Below are positions 8,302-17,569 of a stretch of 64,000 nucleotides of DNA, in pieces; positions within the stretch are counted from its first letter, which is position 1; each line of letters begins with the position of its first letter. Under the pieces are notes generated by a model. It made no database searches. It saw nothing but the letters and a program-made list of their open reading frames with translations, and was not told where the DNA came from. Both the position numbers and the translations under genes were made by a program. The stretch is from Veronia nyctiphanis (GTDB lineage Bacteria; Pseudomonadota; Gammaproteobacteria; Enterobacterales; Vibrionaceae): assembly GCF_004116385.1 (NCBI RefSeq), contig NZ_PEIB01000006.1, positions 82,052-146,051 of the forward strand, written 5' to 3'.

Positions 8302-9105
8302 ATGCTTGATGCCACTTTGTGGATTTTTCTTACGTGTCTTGCTCTGGGATCTGTTGTCGGCCTGTTGGCTGGTTTATTAGGTATTGGGGGCGGTTTACTG
8401 GTGGTTCCCGCGTTGACTTTTTTGTTCCCATTAGTCGATATTGTCCCTGATCAGGTGATGCCCATGGCACTGGCCACTTCGCTTGCCAGTATTGTGCTTA
8501 CGGCGTCCTCGTCTGCTCGCAGCCACTACAAAATGGGTAATGTAGACATCAGAGTTATTCGTACACTCCTTCCGGGTATTCTTATCGGAGGATTATTGGG
8601 TAGTGCGTTGGCTGACATGATGCCAACAGAGATTTTGCCGAAGGTTTTTGGGGGTATCGTCTTACTGTTAGCAATTCAGATGTTGATTTCTATGCGATTT
8701 AAATCGTCTGCAGCACTCCCTGATAAATTTGGCAATCTCATAGGTGGAACGGGAATAGGTGTGACGTCGAGCCTCGCGGGTATCGGTGGTGGCTCTCTGA
8801 TTGTGCCATATCTCAGTTACTTTGGAGTTGAAATGAGGAGGGCAATAGGCAGTGCTTCGCTGTGCGGTGTCTTCTTGGCAATATCAGGTATGACAGGCTT
8901 TATTTTCTTTGGCTTTCATCACCATGAACCATTGCCTCCTTACAGCATTGGTTACGTTTACCTGCCAGCACTTTTAGGTATTGTATCGACGTCAGTATTA
9001 ACCACTGGATATGGTGCCAGACTCGCGACGCAGCTTCCGGTAGATGCGATTAAGAAAGTCTTTGCGTTGTTTCTGATTTGTGTAGCATTTACGATGCTTA
9101 TTTAG
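8302..9105 (+). CDS. TSUP (TauE/SafE) family membrane permease
   Basis: 267 residues with about eight hydrophobic segments. The two internally repeated glycine motifs typical of the TSUP family are present: VVGLLAGLLGIGGGLLVVPAL near the N-terminus and VTSSLAGIGGGSLIVPYLSY in the middle. The family moves sulfite, sulfonates or other organic anions across the inner membrane; the substrate cannot be told from the sequence. It follows ptsP by nine bases and ends the operon. In relatives lgt and thyA follow on the same strand; here the next gene is thyA, facing the opposite way. Confidence 0.82.
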   Translation: MLDATLWIFLTCLALGSVVGLLAGLLGIGGGLLVVPALTFLFPLVDIVPDQVMPMALATSLASIVLTASSSARSHYKMGNVDIRVIRTLLPGILIGGLLGSALADMMPTEILPKVFGGIVLLLAIQMLISMRFKSSAALPDKFGNLIGGTGIGVTSSLAGIGGGSLIVPYLSYFGVEMRRAIGSASLCGVFLAISGMTGFIFFGFHHHEPLPPYSIGYVYLPALLGIVSTSVLTTGYGARLATQLPVDAIKKVFALFLICVAFTMLI

Positions 9106-9178
9106 CGTGTATGTTTACAAGAATGAACAAAAGCACGCCTTGCCAGACATGCCTTTATTATTGATTTGAGTCACTGAT

Positions 9179-10030
9179 CTACACCGAGAAGGGGTATTTG
9201 ATTGGCTCATGGCTCTCGTAACCTTCAACCTCAAAGTCATCCAAGGTCACCCATGTTTCCAGATCTTCGAGCGTTTTAATGTCTGGGTTGATTTTGAATG
9301 TAGGTGGTGAAAGAGGTTCACGTTTCAGTTGTACGTCTCGCATTAGCTCCAACTGGTCTCCGTAGATGTGGGCGTTTACGATTTTGTGGTAAGCCTTTCC
9401 GGGCTTTTTGCCTGTTATTTGGGCAACAATCGCCAACAGGAAGTATACCTGAACCATGTTGAAATTAAGCCCCAACGGGACGTCACAGCTTCTCTGTGTG
9501 CTGTTCAGGTATAAGGTGTCTCCCAACAGCGAAAAGTGGTGACTGTACATACATGGACGAAGACAGGCACGCTCGAAAATACCTGGGTTATAAAATGTCA
9601 ATATTTCACCACGGTTATCGATGCCTTGTGAGAGATCGTCAATAATCTGACTTAACAGGTCAATGCGACTGCCATCAGCGGTTCGCCAGCCCCGTCCAAC
9701 AACACCATAAGCTTCACCAATATCATCTGTCCCCTTCCTGTGGGGGCTTGCTAACCACACCGCATTATCGTTGGCATTGGCATCCCATGTTTTTGTGCCT
9801 AGCTTTCGGAAATCTTCTGCGCTCTGGTAACCACGCAGGTAGCCAATCATTTCCGCAATGGCTGATTTCCAGAAGCTCTTCCTCGTTGTGACCAGTGGAA
9901 ATTCACCGTTGGCGACATCATAGGTCAGGTCTGCATTGATAACGGTCAGGCACTTCTTTCCAGTACGCTTGTTGTCTACCCAAACGCCCTCATCAACAAT
10001 ACGTTGACACAAATCCAGATATTGTTTCAT
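9179..10030 (-). CDS. thyA: ThyA thymidylate synthase
   Basis: 283 residues from the ATG at 10030, matching the 283-residue V. cholerae enzyme; an upstream start at 10069 is open but adds a stretch with no counterpart. It methylates dUMP to dTMP with methylene-tetrahydrofolate. The catalytic cysteine is C160 in [10 protein letters not shown], and the phosphate and substrate sites show [15 protein letters not shown] and [10 protein letters not shown]. It runs opposite to rppH-ptsP and converges on the TSUP gene with only 73 bases between them. In E. coli and, as I recall, in Vibrio it lies on the ptsP strand directly after lgt, so it has been inverted or re-inserted here. Confidence 0.95.
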   Translation of the reverse strand: MKQYLDLCQRIVDEGVWVDNKRTGKKCLTVINADLTYDVANGEFPLVTTRKSFWKSAIAEMIGYLRGYQSAEDFRKLGTKTWDANANDNAVWLASPHRKGTDDIGEAYGVVGRGWRTADGSRIDLLSQIIDDLSQGIDNRGEILTFYNPGIFERACLRPCMYSHHFSLLGDTLYLNSTQRSCDVPLGLNFNMVQVYFLLAIVAQITGKKPGKAYHKIVNAHIYGDQLELMRDVQLKREPLSPPTFKINPDIKTLEDLETWVTLDDFEVEGYESHEPIKYPFSV

Positions 10031-10156
10031 GGCTTCATCTTCTTTTGTTTGTTGGGTGAATTGTAACATCGCCGGGGGAGGATAGGGCGTTCAAATATTG
10101 TAATTGCGTTCTTGATGGGAAAGGAAACGGGCTAGATTACATCTACTGTTTGCTAA

Positions 10157-10192
10157 ACAAAAAAAGCGCCCTTAAGGACGCTTTCTTTTTTC
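10157..10192 (-). terminator. Terminator between nptA and thyA
   Basis: Read on the minus strand: AAAGCGTCC, TTAA, GGGCGCTTT with a T run after it. It ends nptA transcription before thyA. The A and T tracts make it usable from both sides. Confidence 0.85.
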
Positions 10193-10204
10193 GCTATATG
10201 GTCG

Positions 10205-11347
10205 TTACTGAGTAAGGAACAGAACCGCTCCTGGAACAAACAGAAAGACGACAGCCATGTAGCTGACAACAGCCAGTTGTGAACGTTCAGCCAACTGACC
10301 TAACCAGTGAGCGGCTTTCAACGGAAGTTCGCGCAGTACTGGAATACCGAATATCAGCAGCGTCGCAAGAATGTTGAACGTCAGGTGAACCAATGCAATT
10401 TGCAGAGCAAAGATGGCATTTTCTCCTGTCACGGCGGTCGCTGCCAGAAGTGCAGTGATACAGGTACCGATGTTCGCGCCAAGGGTGAATGGGTACACAT
10501 CACGCACTTTTAGGACGCCAGTACCGACAAGAGGAACCATTAGGCTTGTTGTTGTTGATGAGCTTTGTACCAGTACAGTCACGACTGAGCCAGAAAAGAT
10601 TCCGTGAAGCGGACCACGACCGATGGCGCTCTTGAGGATTTCTTTTGCGCGACCAACCATCAGTTTCTTCATCAGTTTGCCCATGAGAGTGATGGCAGCA
10701 ATGATGATGAAGATACCCAAGGCAATCATGATAATCCCGCCTGTGTTGTTTGGCAGCGCTTCAAGCGGACCTTTCACCGCACTGACAACAGGCTTTGTCA
10801 AAGGTTTGATGAAGTTGAAGCTTTTGATGCTCATGTCACTCGCGCTGGTCAGTGGCGAGACCAACCATGCAGAGATTTTGTTTAACAGACCGAATGCCAT
10901 CTCCAAGGGTAAGAAGATTGCGACAGCGAAAAGATTGAAGAAGTCATGAACAGTGGCACAAGTAAAGGCGCGACGGAACTCTTCTTTACAACGCGCGTGG
11001 CCCAAGCTCACCAGAGTGTTGGTTACAGTCGTACCGATGTTGGCACCCATAACCATAGGAATTGCAGTTTCAAGGGGGAGGCCGCCAGCTACTAGACCAA
11101 CAATGATCGAGGTAACGGTGCTTGATGACTGTATCAGTGCTGTTGCTGCAATACCAATCATCAGTGCAGCGACTGGATGGGATGCAAACTCAAACAGTTC
11201 TTTTGCATGCTCACCAGTTGCCCATTTAAAGCCGCTACCGACCATCGCAACAGCGACGAGCAACATGTAAAGCATAAAGGCTAGCTTGGTCCATCTAAAC
11301 CAATTCTTTGATGAAGACTCACTAACCGTTGAAATCTGAGATGTCAT
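10205..11347 (-). CDS. nptA: NptA-type sodium-dependent phosphate transporter
   Basis: 380 residues (about 382 in V. cholerae NptA as recalled). A PNaS-family cotransporter with two inverted repeats, each carrying the substrate-binding QSSS motif (ALIQSSSTVTSI and VLVQSSSTTTSL) and a GANIGT loop (MGANIGTTVTNTL and LGANIGTCITALL). About eight to nine membrane segments. It uses the sodium gradient to take up inorganic phosphate. The ATG at 11347 is preceded by GGAG. Three 11-base-spaced PHO-box repeats lie directly upstream, so control by PhoB under phosphate starvation is likely. A terminator separates it from thyA. Confidence 0.92.
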   Translation of the reverse strand: MTSQISTVSESSSKNWFRWTKLAFMLYMLLVAVAMVGSGFKWATGEHAKELFEFASHPVAALMIGIAATALIQSSSTVTSIIVGLVAGGLPLETAIPMVMGANIGTTVTNTLVSLGHARCKEEFRRAFTCATVHDFFNLFAVAIFLPLEMAFGLLNKISAWLVSPLTSASDMSIKSFNFIKPLTKPVVSAVKGPLEALPNNTGGIIMIALGIFIIIAAITLMGKLMKKLMVGRAKEILKSAIGRGPLHGIFSGSVVTVLVQSSSTTTSLMVPLVGTGVLKVRDVYPFTLGANIGTCITALLAATAVTGENAIFALQIALVHLTFNILATLLIFGIPVLRELPLKAAHWLGQLAERSQLAVVSYMAVVFLFVPGAVLFLTQ

Positions 11348-11359
11348 ACCTAAAGCTCC

Positions 11360-11388
11360 ATGACAGTAATTTGTCAGAAATATGTCAA
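11360..11388 (-). promoter_or_regulatory. Triple PHO box upstream of nptA
   Basis: On the minus strand TTGACAT, ATTT, CTGACAA, ATTA, CTGTCAT: three seven-base units, each separated by four bases, the classic 11-base PHO-box period. Against CTGTCAT they match 5, 5 and 7 of 7. The array ends 12 bases before the annotated nptA ATG. Confidence 0.7.
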
Positions 11389-11464
11389 TTTAAAAATCTG
11401 AAGGCATAGTATGGAGTTAATATTTCATTAATATTACAGTCTTGATTGAGTGTGACGATAATAT

Positions 11465-11493
11465 AAATTTTAATGAATATATTATTAAAATTT
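11465..11493. repeat. AT-only inverted repeat in the nptA-nhaA gap
   Basis: AAATTTTAAT and ATTAAAATTT, perfect over 10 bases with a 9-base spacer. It sits in the 419-base divergent gap between nptA and nhaA. It could be a binding site for a dimeric regulator or simply curved AT-rich promoter DNA. Confidence 0.4.
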
Positions 11494-11650
11494 GATGTGT
11501 CTGGTCTAACTTAACACTCTGATTTAACGGGGTTAAGGTGGGTTTGTTTCGTCGTTCATTTATCAGGTGAATGTCTTAGCGGTTTGAGATCAATGTCTCG
11601 TGTTAAAAGTATCGATTGGCCTTTGTCGTTGTGATTCTCCATGATTGTTA

Positions 11651-11674
11651 CGGAACCGGATTTCGGTTTTTCCG
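11651..11674 (+). promoter_or_regulatory. Leader hairpin upstream of nhaA
   Basis: CGGAACCG, GATTT, CGGTTTTTCCG can fold into a bulged hairpin about 90 bases before the nhaA start. It resembles an attenuator or the base of a structured leader. No known riboswitch class was recognised. Confidence 0.3.
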
Positions 11675-11766
11675 ATACGTAAGCTCCAAACAAGCGATTA
11701 TTCCCTCATCGAAGTGATAGATAGACTAACGATATGACTCGCAATTCAGTTGAAGAAGGAAAAGCA

Positions 11767-12960
11767 ATGACTGATGTTATCCGTCAGTTTATGAAAGTGG
11801 AATCAGCGGCAGGCATTGTCCTGATTGTCGCAGCACTGCTGGCAATGCTTGTAGCGAACTCACCACTTTATTCTCTCTACGATGTGACTCTGCACACCTA
11901 TATTGCAGGGTTATCAGTAGAACATTGGATCAATGATGGCTTCATGGCTATTTTCTTTTTACTTATCGGTCTTGAAGTAAAAAGGGAGCTGATTGAAGGG
12001 GCCCTTAACACCAAAGAAAAAGCTATCTTTCCCGCAATCGCCGCTGTGGGCGGTATGGTTGCTCCCGCACTCATTTATCTTGTTTTCAATAGTTCTGATC
12101 CGGTTACCGTTAACGGCTGGGCAATCCCTGCTGCAACAGACATTGCGTTTGCTTTGGGGGTTATGGCTCTTCTTGGCAACCGTGTGCCCCTTGCGCTGAA
12201 AGTATTCCTGTTGGCATTAGCCATCATTGACGACTTGGGCGTTATTGTCATTATTGCCCTTTTCTACAGCAGCGACCTATCAGTCACCGCCTTGTCTGTA
12301 GCGTTTGTCGCTACCGCTGTTCTCTTTGCGCTTAATTATTTAAACGTGAGAGCGATACGTTGGTATGTTGTTGTAGGTGCCGTGCTCTGGTTCAGTGTGC
12401 TTCAATCAGGTGTTCACGCAACACTTGCGGGTGTCGTGCTCGGGTTCACTGTTCCGCTCGAGGGCAATGAGAAAGGAGACAAATCGCCACTCAAGACAAT
12501 GGAGCATGCGCTTCATCCCTTTGGTGCGTTTCTTATATTGCCTATTTTTGCCTTTGCGAATGCAGGTATCTCGCTGGAAGGCTTTTCGCCGGACCGCCTG
12601 ACAGGCGTATTGCCTTTAGGCATCATGCTCGGGTTGTTCATTGGCAAACCCCTTGGCATATTCACTTTCAGTTGGTTGGCGGTGAAACTGGGTATTGCTC
12701 AATTGCCAGAACGCGTTGACTTTAAACAGATATTCGCTGTTTCCATCCTCTGTGGTATTGGCTTCACCATGTCTATCTTCATCTCATCTCTGGCTTTTGT
12801 AGGTGTTGAGAGCTCATATATTACCGAATCTCGAATTGGTATTTTGATTGGCTCTACCGTATCTGCACTGGTTGGCTATTTCATACTGCGTCAAGTATTG
12901 CCAAATGATGACCAGAGTCTGGCGCAAAATGATGAAAAAGATGCGGGAATAGACTACTAG
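11767..12960 (+). CDS. nhaA: NhaA sodium/proton antiporter
   Basis: 397 residues from the ATG at 11767, which has AAGGAA eight bases upstream and aligns with the Vibrio NhaA N-terminus ([17 protein letters not shown]). An in-frame ATG at 11734 lacks such support. NhaA expels Na+ or Li+ in exchange for two H+. The ion-binding aspartates D155 and D156 (ALAIIDDLG) and D125 ([13 protein letters not shown]) are present, together with the pH-sensing block SGVHATLAG. About 12 membrane segments. The activator gene nhaR follows 98 bases on, the order known from E. coli. Confidence 0.95.
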   Translation: MTDVIRQFMKVESAAGIVLIVAALLAMLVANSPLYSLYDVTLHTYIAGLSVEHWINDGFMAIFFLLIGLEVKRELIEGALNTKEKAIFPAIAAVGGMVAPALIYLVFNSSDPVTVNGWAIPAATDIAFALGVMALLGNRVPLALKVFLLALAIIDDLGVIVIIALFYSSDLSVTALSVAFVATAVLFALNYLNVRAIRWYVVVGAVLWFSVLQSGVHATLAGVVLGFTVPLEGNEKGDKSPLKTMEHALHPFGAFLILPIFAFANAGISLEGFSPDRLTGVLPLGIMLGLFIGKPLGIFTFSWLAVKLGIAQLPERVDFKQIFAVSILCGIGFTMSIFISSLAFVGVESSYITESRIGILIGSTVSALVGYFILRQVLPNDDQSLAQNDEKDAGIDY

Positions 12961-13015
12961 TCGTTCAACATACTTTCCTAATATTACCCTCGATACCTCG
13001 TATTGCGGCCACCGG

Positions 13016-13036
13016 AGGGACAGCGTAAGCTGTCCC
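13016..13036 (+). promoter_or_regulatory. Hairpin between nhaA and nhaR
   Basis: GGGACAGC, GTAA, GCTGTCCC: an eight-base perfect stem without a T run. It may lower read-through into nhaR or protect the nhaA message. Confidence 0.4.
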
Positions 13037-13058
13037 CTCATCGGAATAAAGGCTCAGT

Positions 13059-13952
13059 ATGTCGCATCTCAATTACAACCATCTTTATTATTTTTGGATG
13101 GTATGCAAACAAGGTTCGATCACTAAAGCCGCTGACGCGCTGTTTTTAACCCCTCAGACCGTTACCGGCCAGATCAGAACGCTAGAAGAAAGACTTGAAG
13201 GAAAACTGACGAAGCGAAACGGTCGCTATGTTGAACCCACTGAATTGGGGCAACTCGTGTTCAAGTATGCAGACCGAATGTTTGGCTTGAGTTACGAACT
13301 ATTGGATATCGTTAACTACAGCCAAAGAGAGAACCTGCTATTTGAGGTCGGTGTTGCTGATGCCTTATCAAAAGAGCTAGTTAGTGCGGTTTTACTGCAT
13401 GGCTCCTCTGCCGAGGATGGTGTCCACCTTCGATGCTTTGAATCAACCCACGAGCTTTTATTAGAGAAGCTCCGGCAACACAAGCTGGATATGATCCTAT
13501 CTGATTGTCCCGTTGATTCCTCGCAAAATGAGGGCCTTTTCAGTGTAAAGCTCGGTGAAAGCACCATGAGCTTTTTTTGTTCACAAGGTGTGAAACTATC
13601 GTCATACCCTGAATGCCTTGAGCAAAACAAACTACTGATCCCTGGTAGCCGTTCTGCGATGGGGCGTAAGGTGAAACAATGGTTTGACACGCAAGGAATT
13701 ACGCCTGATATCTTGGGTGAGTTCGATGATGCGGCCCTGATGAAAGCGTTTGGTGTAAATAGCGAGGCTATCTTTCTGGCTCCTAGCTCATATGTTGAAA
13801 AGATGAAACTGCCCAATGTTGCAGAAGTCGCAAGAGTGGAAGAGCTGAAAGAGGAATATTTCGTTATATTCGCCGAACGCATGATTAAACATCCGGCTGT
13901 TGCCCGAATTTGTGAAGCGAACCTCTCTTCTCTTTTTCAGGACCAAAGCTGA
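13059..13952 (+). CDS. nhaR: NhaR, LysR-family activator of nhaA
   Basis: 297 residues (E. coli about 301). The N-terminal winged helix-turn-helix reads [41 protein letters not shown], closely matching E. coli NhaR. The rest is a periplasmic-binding-like effector domain. NhaR activates nhaA in response to sodium and, in E. coli, also pga biofilm genes. It lies directly downstream of nhaA and 89 bases ahead of hlyU, so the three may be partly co-transcribed. No frameshift or truncation seen. Confidence 0.92.
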   Translation: MSHLNYNHLYYFWMVCKQGSITKAADALFLTPQTVTGQIRTLEERLEGKLTKRNGRYVEPTELGQLVFKYADRMFGLSYELLDIVNYSQRENLLFEVGVADALSKELVSAVLLHGSSAEDGVHLRCFESTHELLLEKLRQHKLDMILSDCPVDSSQNEGLFSVKLGESTMSFFCSQGVKLSSYPECLEQNKLLIPGSRSAMGRKVKQWFDTQGITPDILGEFDDAALMKAFGVNSEAIFLAPSSYVEKMKLPNVAEVARVEELKEEYFVIFAERMIKHPAVARICEANLSSLFQDQS

Positions 13953-14041
13953 GAGTCAATAACAATAGTTGTCATGTTTTCCTTGGTTTCAGCCGCTGGT
14001 GGTTTGTCAGTGGAATATTACATCGCTTGAGTGGTAAGAAA

Positions 14042-14335
14042 ATGGAATTAAAGAAGATGCAGGAAAATAGTCCGCAGGCAGTTACCTTGCTGAAGGCTAT
14101 GGCAAATGAAAGACGTTTGATTATTTTGTGTTACTTACTTGAAGGAGAGATCTCAGTGGGCATACTCAGTGAGAAACTGGGTTTAAGTCAATCCGCTCTC
14201 TCTCAGCACCTAGCTTGGCTAAGACGAGACGAGCTTGTTGCTACGCGTAAAGAGGCACAGACTGTTTACTATTCGTTGAAAAGTCTGGAGGTCAGAGAAA
14301 TGATAACCATGCTTTACCAACTCTATTGTAAATAG
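14042..14335 (+). CDS. hlyU: HlyU-type ArsR-family transcription regulator
   Basis: 97 residues from the ATG at 14042 (an in-frame TTG at 14027 is less likely). It has the ArsR winged helix: LLKAMANERRLIILCYLL, then the recognition helix LSQSALSQHLAWLRRDELV and the wing TRKEAQTVYYSL. The blocks MANERR and SALSQHLAWLRRD match V. cholerae HlyU as recalled. C30 and C96 occupy the places of the two cysteines used by HlyU as a redox switch. HlyU relieves H-NS silencing at haemolysin or RTX genes in Vibrio. Its targets here are unknown; the RTX locus at the end of this window is one candidate. Confidence 0.88.
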   Translation: MELKKMQENSPQAVTLLKAMANERRLIILCYLLEGEISVGILSEKLGLSQSALSQHLAWLRRDELVATRKEAQTVYYSLKSLEVREMITMLYQLYCK

Positions 14336-14366
14336 TGTTTTAAAAAGCACCTTTCATTACCAACAA

Positions 14367-14391
14367 AAAAACCGGCATAAGCCGGTTTTTT
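14367..14391. terminator. Shared terminator of hlyU and rpsT
   Basis: AAAACCGGC, ATAA, GCCGGTTTT, with A and T tracts on both sides. It lies between the convergent genes hlyU and rpsT and fits both strands. Confidence 0.88.
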
Positions 14392-14407
14392 ATCGAATCA
14401 ATAACTC

Positions 14408-14668
14408 TTACAGAGCTTTGATTTGAGCAGCGAAGCTAGCTTTATGACGAGCAGCCTTGTTCTTGTGGATCAGGCCCTTAGTAGCCATGCGATCCAGAAC
14501 TGGTGTTACTTCGCCAAATGCTTGAGTAGCGGCTTCTTTATCGCCTGCAGAGATTGCTGCGATAGTTTTTTTCATGTAAGTGCGCATCATTGAGCGACGG
14601 CTTGCATTGTGCTGGCGACGCTTCTCAGATTGGATTGCACGCTTCTTAGCAGACTTGATATTCGCCAA
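14408..14668 (-). CDS. rpsT: Ribosomal protein S20 (bS20)
   Basis: 86 residues from a TTG start. The sequence after TTG ([33 protein letters not shown]) matches E. coli S20 almost exactly, and E. coli rpsT also starts with UUG, which limits its expression and takes part in autoregulation. GGGAG lies eight bases before the TTG. An ATG a few codons upstream (14683) is in frame but would give a non-conserved extension. S20 binds 16S rRNA early in 30S assembly. It has its own promoter and a strong terminator. Confidence 0.95.
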   Translation of the reverse strand: MANIKSAKKRAIQSEKRRQHNASRRSMMRTYMKKTIAAISAGDKEAATQAFGEVTPVLDRMATKGLIHKNKAARHKASFAAQIKAL

Positions 14669-14715
14669 GGGTCTAACTCCCAAATCTTGTATTCGGTGAC
14701 AATTTAAGGCCGAGG

Positions 14716-14744
14716 AATATGCCTCTTTTTACCCGTGTTGTCAA
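14716..14744 (-). promoter_or_regulatory. Sigma-70 promoter for rpsT
   Basis: On the minus strand TTGACA (14744-14739), 17 bases, CATATT (14721-14716). A perfect -35 and a fair -10 element, about 50 bases before the rpsT start. Confidence 0.7.
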
Positions 14745-14970
14745 TTCATTTGTGCAAATATCCGCCGCACCAAGTCGAACATGTGTCGATGTTGGCGTAA
14801 GGCGGTCATCGCGGTTAATATGGCGACGGATTCTAACAGCATTCTTTTCATGAAGTAAGCCTTTTGTTCGATAATTAACAGCTGAAGTGACGAGTGCGGC
14901 GGGGTTACGCGCGGTAAAATGCGCTGTCGGTCAAAACCATAACAATAACGACTCTTTTAAGGGGAACAGC

Positions 14971-16527
14971 GTGTCAAAGCGACTTTTTCGCTCAGGTTTA
15001 ATAGTAAGCACCATGACCATGGTTTCCCGAGTGATGGGGCTGGCGAGAGATATCGTCATTGCCAACCTGATGGGGGCTGGTGGCGCTGCCGATGCCTTCT
15101 TGATGGCGAACAAAATACCTAACTTTTTGCGCCGTCTTTTTGCTGAAGGCGCGTTTTCGCAAGCGTTTGTTCCTGTCATTGCAGAATACGAGGCGAGTGG
15201 TGATAAAAATAAAACCCGGGAATTTATCGCGTACGCATCAGGCACGCTGGGCCTGCTGGTGACAGTGGTTACCCTGATAGGCATCGTTGCGTCTCCTGTG
15301 ATCATGGCGCTATTTGCAGCAGGGTGGTTTTCTGACTGGATAAACCAGGGGCCTAATGGGGGAAAATACGAAATTGCCAGCTTTTTGCTAAAAATCACTT
15401 TTCCCTACCTCTGGTTCATTACTTTCGTTGCCTTATCGGGGTCAATATTAAATACCATTGGCAAGTTTGCAGTATCTTCGTTTACCCCTGTGTTTTTAAA
15501 CATCGCAATGATCCTTGCCGCCATATTTCTTTCACCAACCTCGAACACCCCGAAACCGGTCTTGCCATCGGCGTATTTTTAGGCGGCTTAATTCAGTTTC
15601 TTTTTCAGCTGCCGTTTTTGTATGGAGAGGGCATGTTGATTAGGCCTAAATGGGGCTGGTCTCACCCTGGTGTTATCAAAGTCAGAACCTTAATGATCCC
15701 AGCTTTGTTCGGGGTCTCGGTTAGCCAAATCAATTTGTTGTTCGATACGTTTATTGCCAGCTTTCTTGGTGATAGCGCTGTTAGCTGGCTTTATTACGCC
15801 GATCGGTTGCTTGAATTTCCGTTAGGTATGTTTGGTATTGCTATTGCGACGGTCATCTTACCTGCATTATCCAAAAAGCACGTTGAGAAGACGGCGGAAG
15901 AGTTCTCTTCAACCTAGATTGGGGAATCCGGATGGTACTCTTGCTGGGTATTCCTGCGTTGGCGGGTATGATTTTACTGGCTAAGCCAATGCTAATGGTC
16001 CTATTCATGCGCGGTCAGTTTTTACCGTCTGATGTGGATGCTGCATCGCTTTCACTCATGCATATGCCAGTGGTCTGTTAAGCTTTATGTTAATAAAGGT
16101 GTTGGCTCCAGGTTACTACGCGCGTCAGGACACGAAAACACCAGTGAAAATTGGCATTATTGCTATGGTCAGCAACATGGGCTTCAACTTTATCTTTGCG
16201 TATTTGTATGGATATGTTGGACTGGCTATTGCGACCTCTTTGTCTGCGCTGGTGAATGCAGCATTACTGTATCGTGGTCTTCATCTTGATGGTGTATACC
16301 GAATTAAACGTGCAACCATTGTGTTTGTTGCTCGGTTGATAATAGCGGTGGCTTTTATGTCTGCGACGGTTTATTCGTTGAACCCAAGTTTTTCTGAATG
16401 GTTGGCGTCACCGCTTTGGCAGCGTGGGTTGGATCTAACCTTGTTGATTGGTGCTGGAGCCTTGTCTTATTTTGCAGTACTCCTGCTTACAGGATTAAGA
16501 CCTCGCCACCTCAAAGCGGGTAGCTGA
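14971..16527 (+). CDS. murJ: MurJ lipid II flippase (three apparent frameshifts)
   Basis: Starts at GTG (14971) after AAGGGGAA and reads SKRLFRSGLIVSTMTMVSRVMGLARDIVIANLMG, the MurJ/MviN N-terminus. The frame breaks three times: near 15537 (CCAACC where CCAAACC is expected), near 15914 (ACCTA for ACCCTA) and near 16060 (ATGCAT for ATGGCAT). One added base at each restores a continuous protein of about 519 residues with the usual 14 or so membrane segments. MurJ flips the peptidoglycan precursor lipid II and is essential, so three independent true lesions are very unlikely; sequencing error is the better reading. It lies upstream of ribF, as in related genomes. Confidence 0.85.
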
Positions 16528-16602
16528 GCGTGCAGATATAGAGTGATTGTTCCGACTAGTATATAATCCGCCAGTTTTCTAAGGGGAAGCCACTAAAACG
16601 AT

Positions 16603-17562
16603 ATGGAATTGATCCGGGGTATTCATAACATCCGCGATGAACACAAAAACTGTGTGTTGACGATCGGAAATTTTGATGGTGTCCATCTTGGCCACAGGGC
16701 AGTGTTGTCAAACGTCATTGAGAAAGCAAAGCATCTTGGGCTGCCAGCGACAGTACTGCTGTTTGAGCCGCAACCACAAGAGCTCTTTGCAGGCGATGCT
16801 GCACCCGCAAGGCTGACACGCCTGAGAGATAAATATCAGCAGCTGAAAGCTCTTGGTGTCGATAGGCTTCTGGTGGTTAACTTTAATCTGAAATTCGCGT
16901 CAATGTCGCCCGAGGATTTTGTTCATCGCTTGTTGGTACAACGCTTGGGTGTTAAGTTTCTGGTGGTTGGTGACGACTTTCGTTTCGGTGCTAAGCGCAA
17001 GGGCGATTTCTCTTACCTTGAGCAACAAGCCGAGAAAGTCGGGTTCGAGGTTGTCAGCACCCAAAGTTTCTGTGTCTCTGAACAGCGTGTAAGCAGCACA
17101 GCCATTCGTCAGGTATTGGCAAATGGCGACCAAGCATCGGCTGCAAAAATGCTGGGACGCCCCTACAGTGTGACGGGTCGGGTTGCACACGGACAAAAAT
17201 TGGGAAGAACGCTGGGGTTCCCAACAGCCAACATACCTCTAAAACGACTTGTTTCACCCGTTTCAGGTGTTTACGTTGTCAAAGTAGCTGGAATAGAATC
17301 AAACGAACTGGTTAACGGTGTTGCCAATGTGGGTACTCGTCCAACTGTAGACGGAGTCAGGCAGCAGCTAGAAGTACACCTTTTTGATGTCGATACAAAC
17401 TTGTACGGTCGGCATATTGAAGTGCAGTTACTGAATAAACTGCGCGACGAGAAGAAATTTGGCTCACTTGATGAGCTTAAAGCACAAATTCAACTTGATA
17501 CTCAGACGGCTCGTGACTGGCTCGCTGAGAAGAGTAATGTCAAAAACGTCCATACGGAATAA
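16603..17562 (+). CDS. ribF: RibF bifunctional riboflavin kinase / FAD synthetase
   Basis: 319 residues (E. coli 313). The N-terminal FAD synthetase half carries the nucleotidyl-transferase motif [12 protein letters not shown] near residue 22, and [18 protein letters not shown] and SSTAIRQ further on. The C-terminal riboflavin kinase half starts near 185 with [20 protein letters not shown]. It makes FMN and then FAD from riboflavin. AAGGGGAAG precedes the ATG. It is seven bases ahead of ileS, forming the conserved ribF-ileS-lspA-fkpB-ispH operon. Confidence 0.95.
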   Translation: MELIRGIHNIRDEHKNCVLTIGNFDGVHLGHRAVLSNVIEKAKHLGLPATVLLFEPQPQELFAGDAAPARLTRLRDKYQQLKALGVDRLLVVNFNLKFASMSPEDFVHRLLVQRLGVKFLVVGDDFRFGAKRKGDFSYLEQQAEKVGFEVVSTQSFCVSEQRVSSTAIRQVLANGDQASAAKMLGRPYSVTGRVAHGQKLGRTLGFPTANIPLKRLVSPVSGVYVVKVAGIESNELVNGVANVGTRPTVDGVRQQLEVHLFDVDTNLYGRHIEVQLLNKLRDEKKFGSLDELKAQIQLDTQTARDWLAEKSNVKNVHTE

Positions 17563-17569
17563 ACAATTA

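Noticed and set aside
13316..13882. Long minus-strand ORF inside nhaR
   Set aside because: It is the antisense shadow of a well-conserved LysR-type gene and has no domain or ribosome binding site.
15530..16090. Programmed frameshifting in murJ
   Set aside because: Three sites, no slippery heptamer plus pseudoknot, and the same kind of single-base loss occurs in many other genes of the window.
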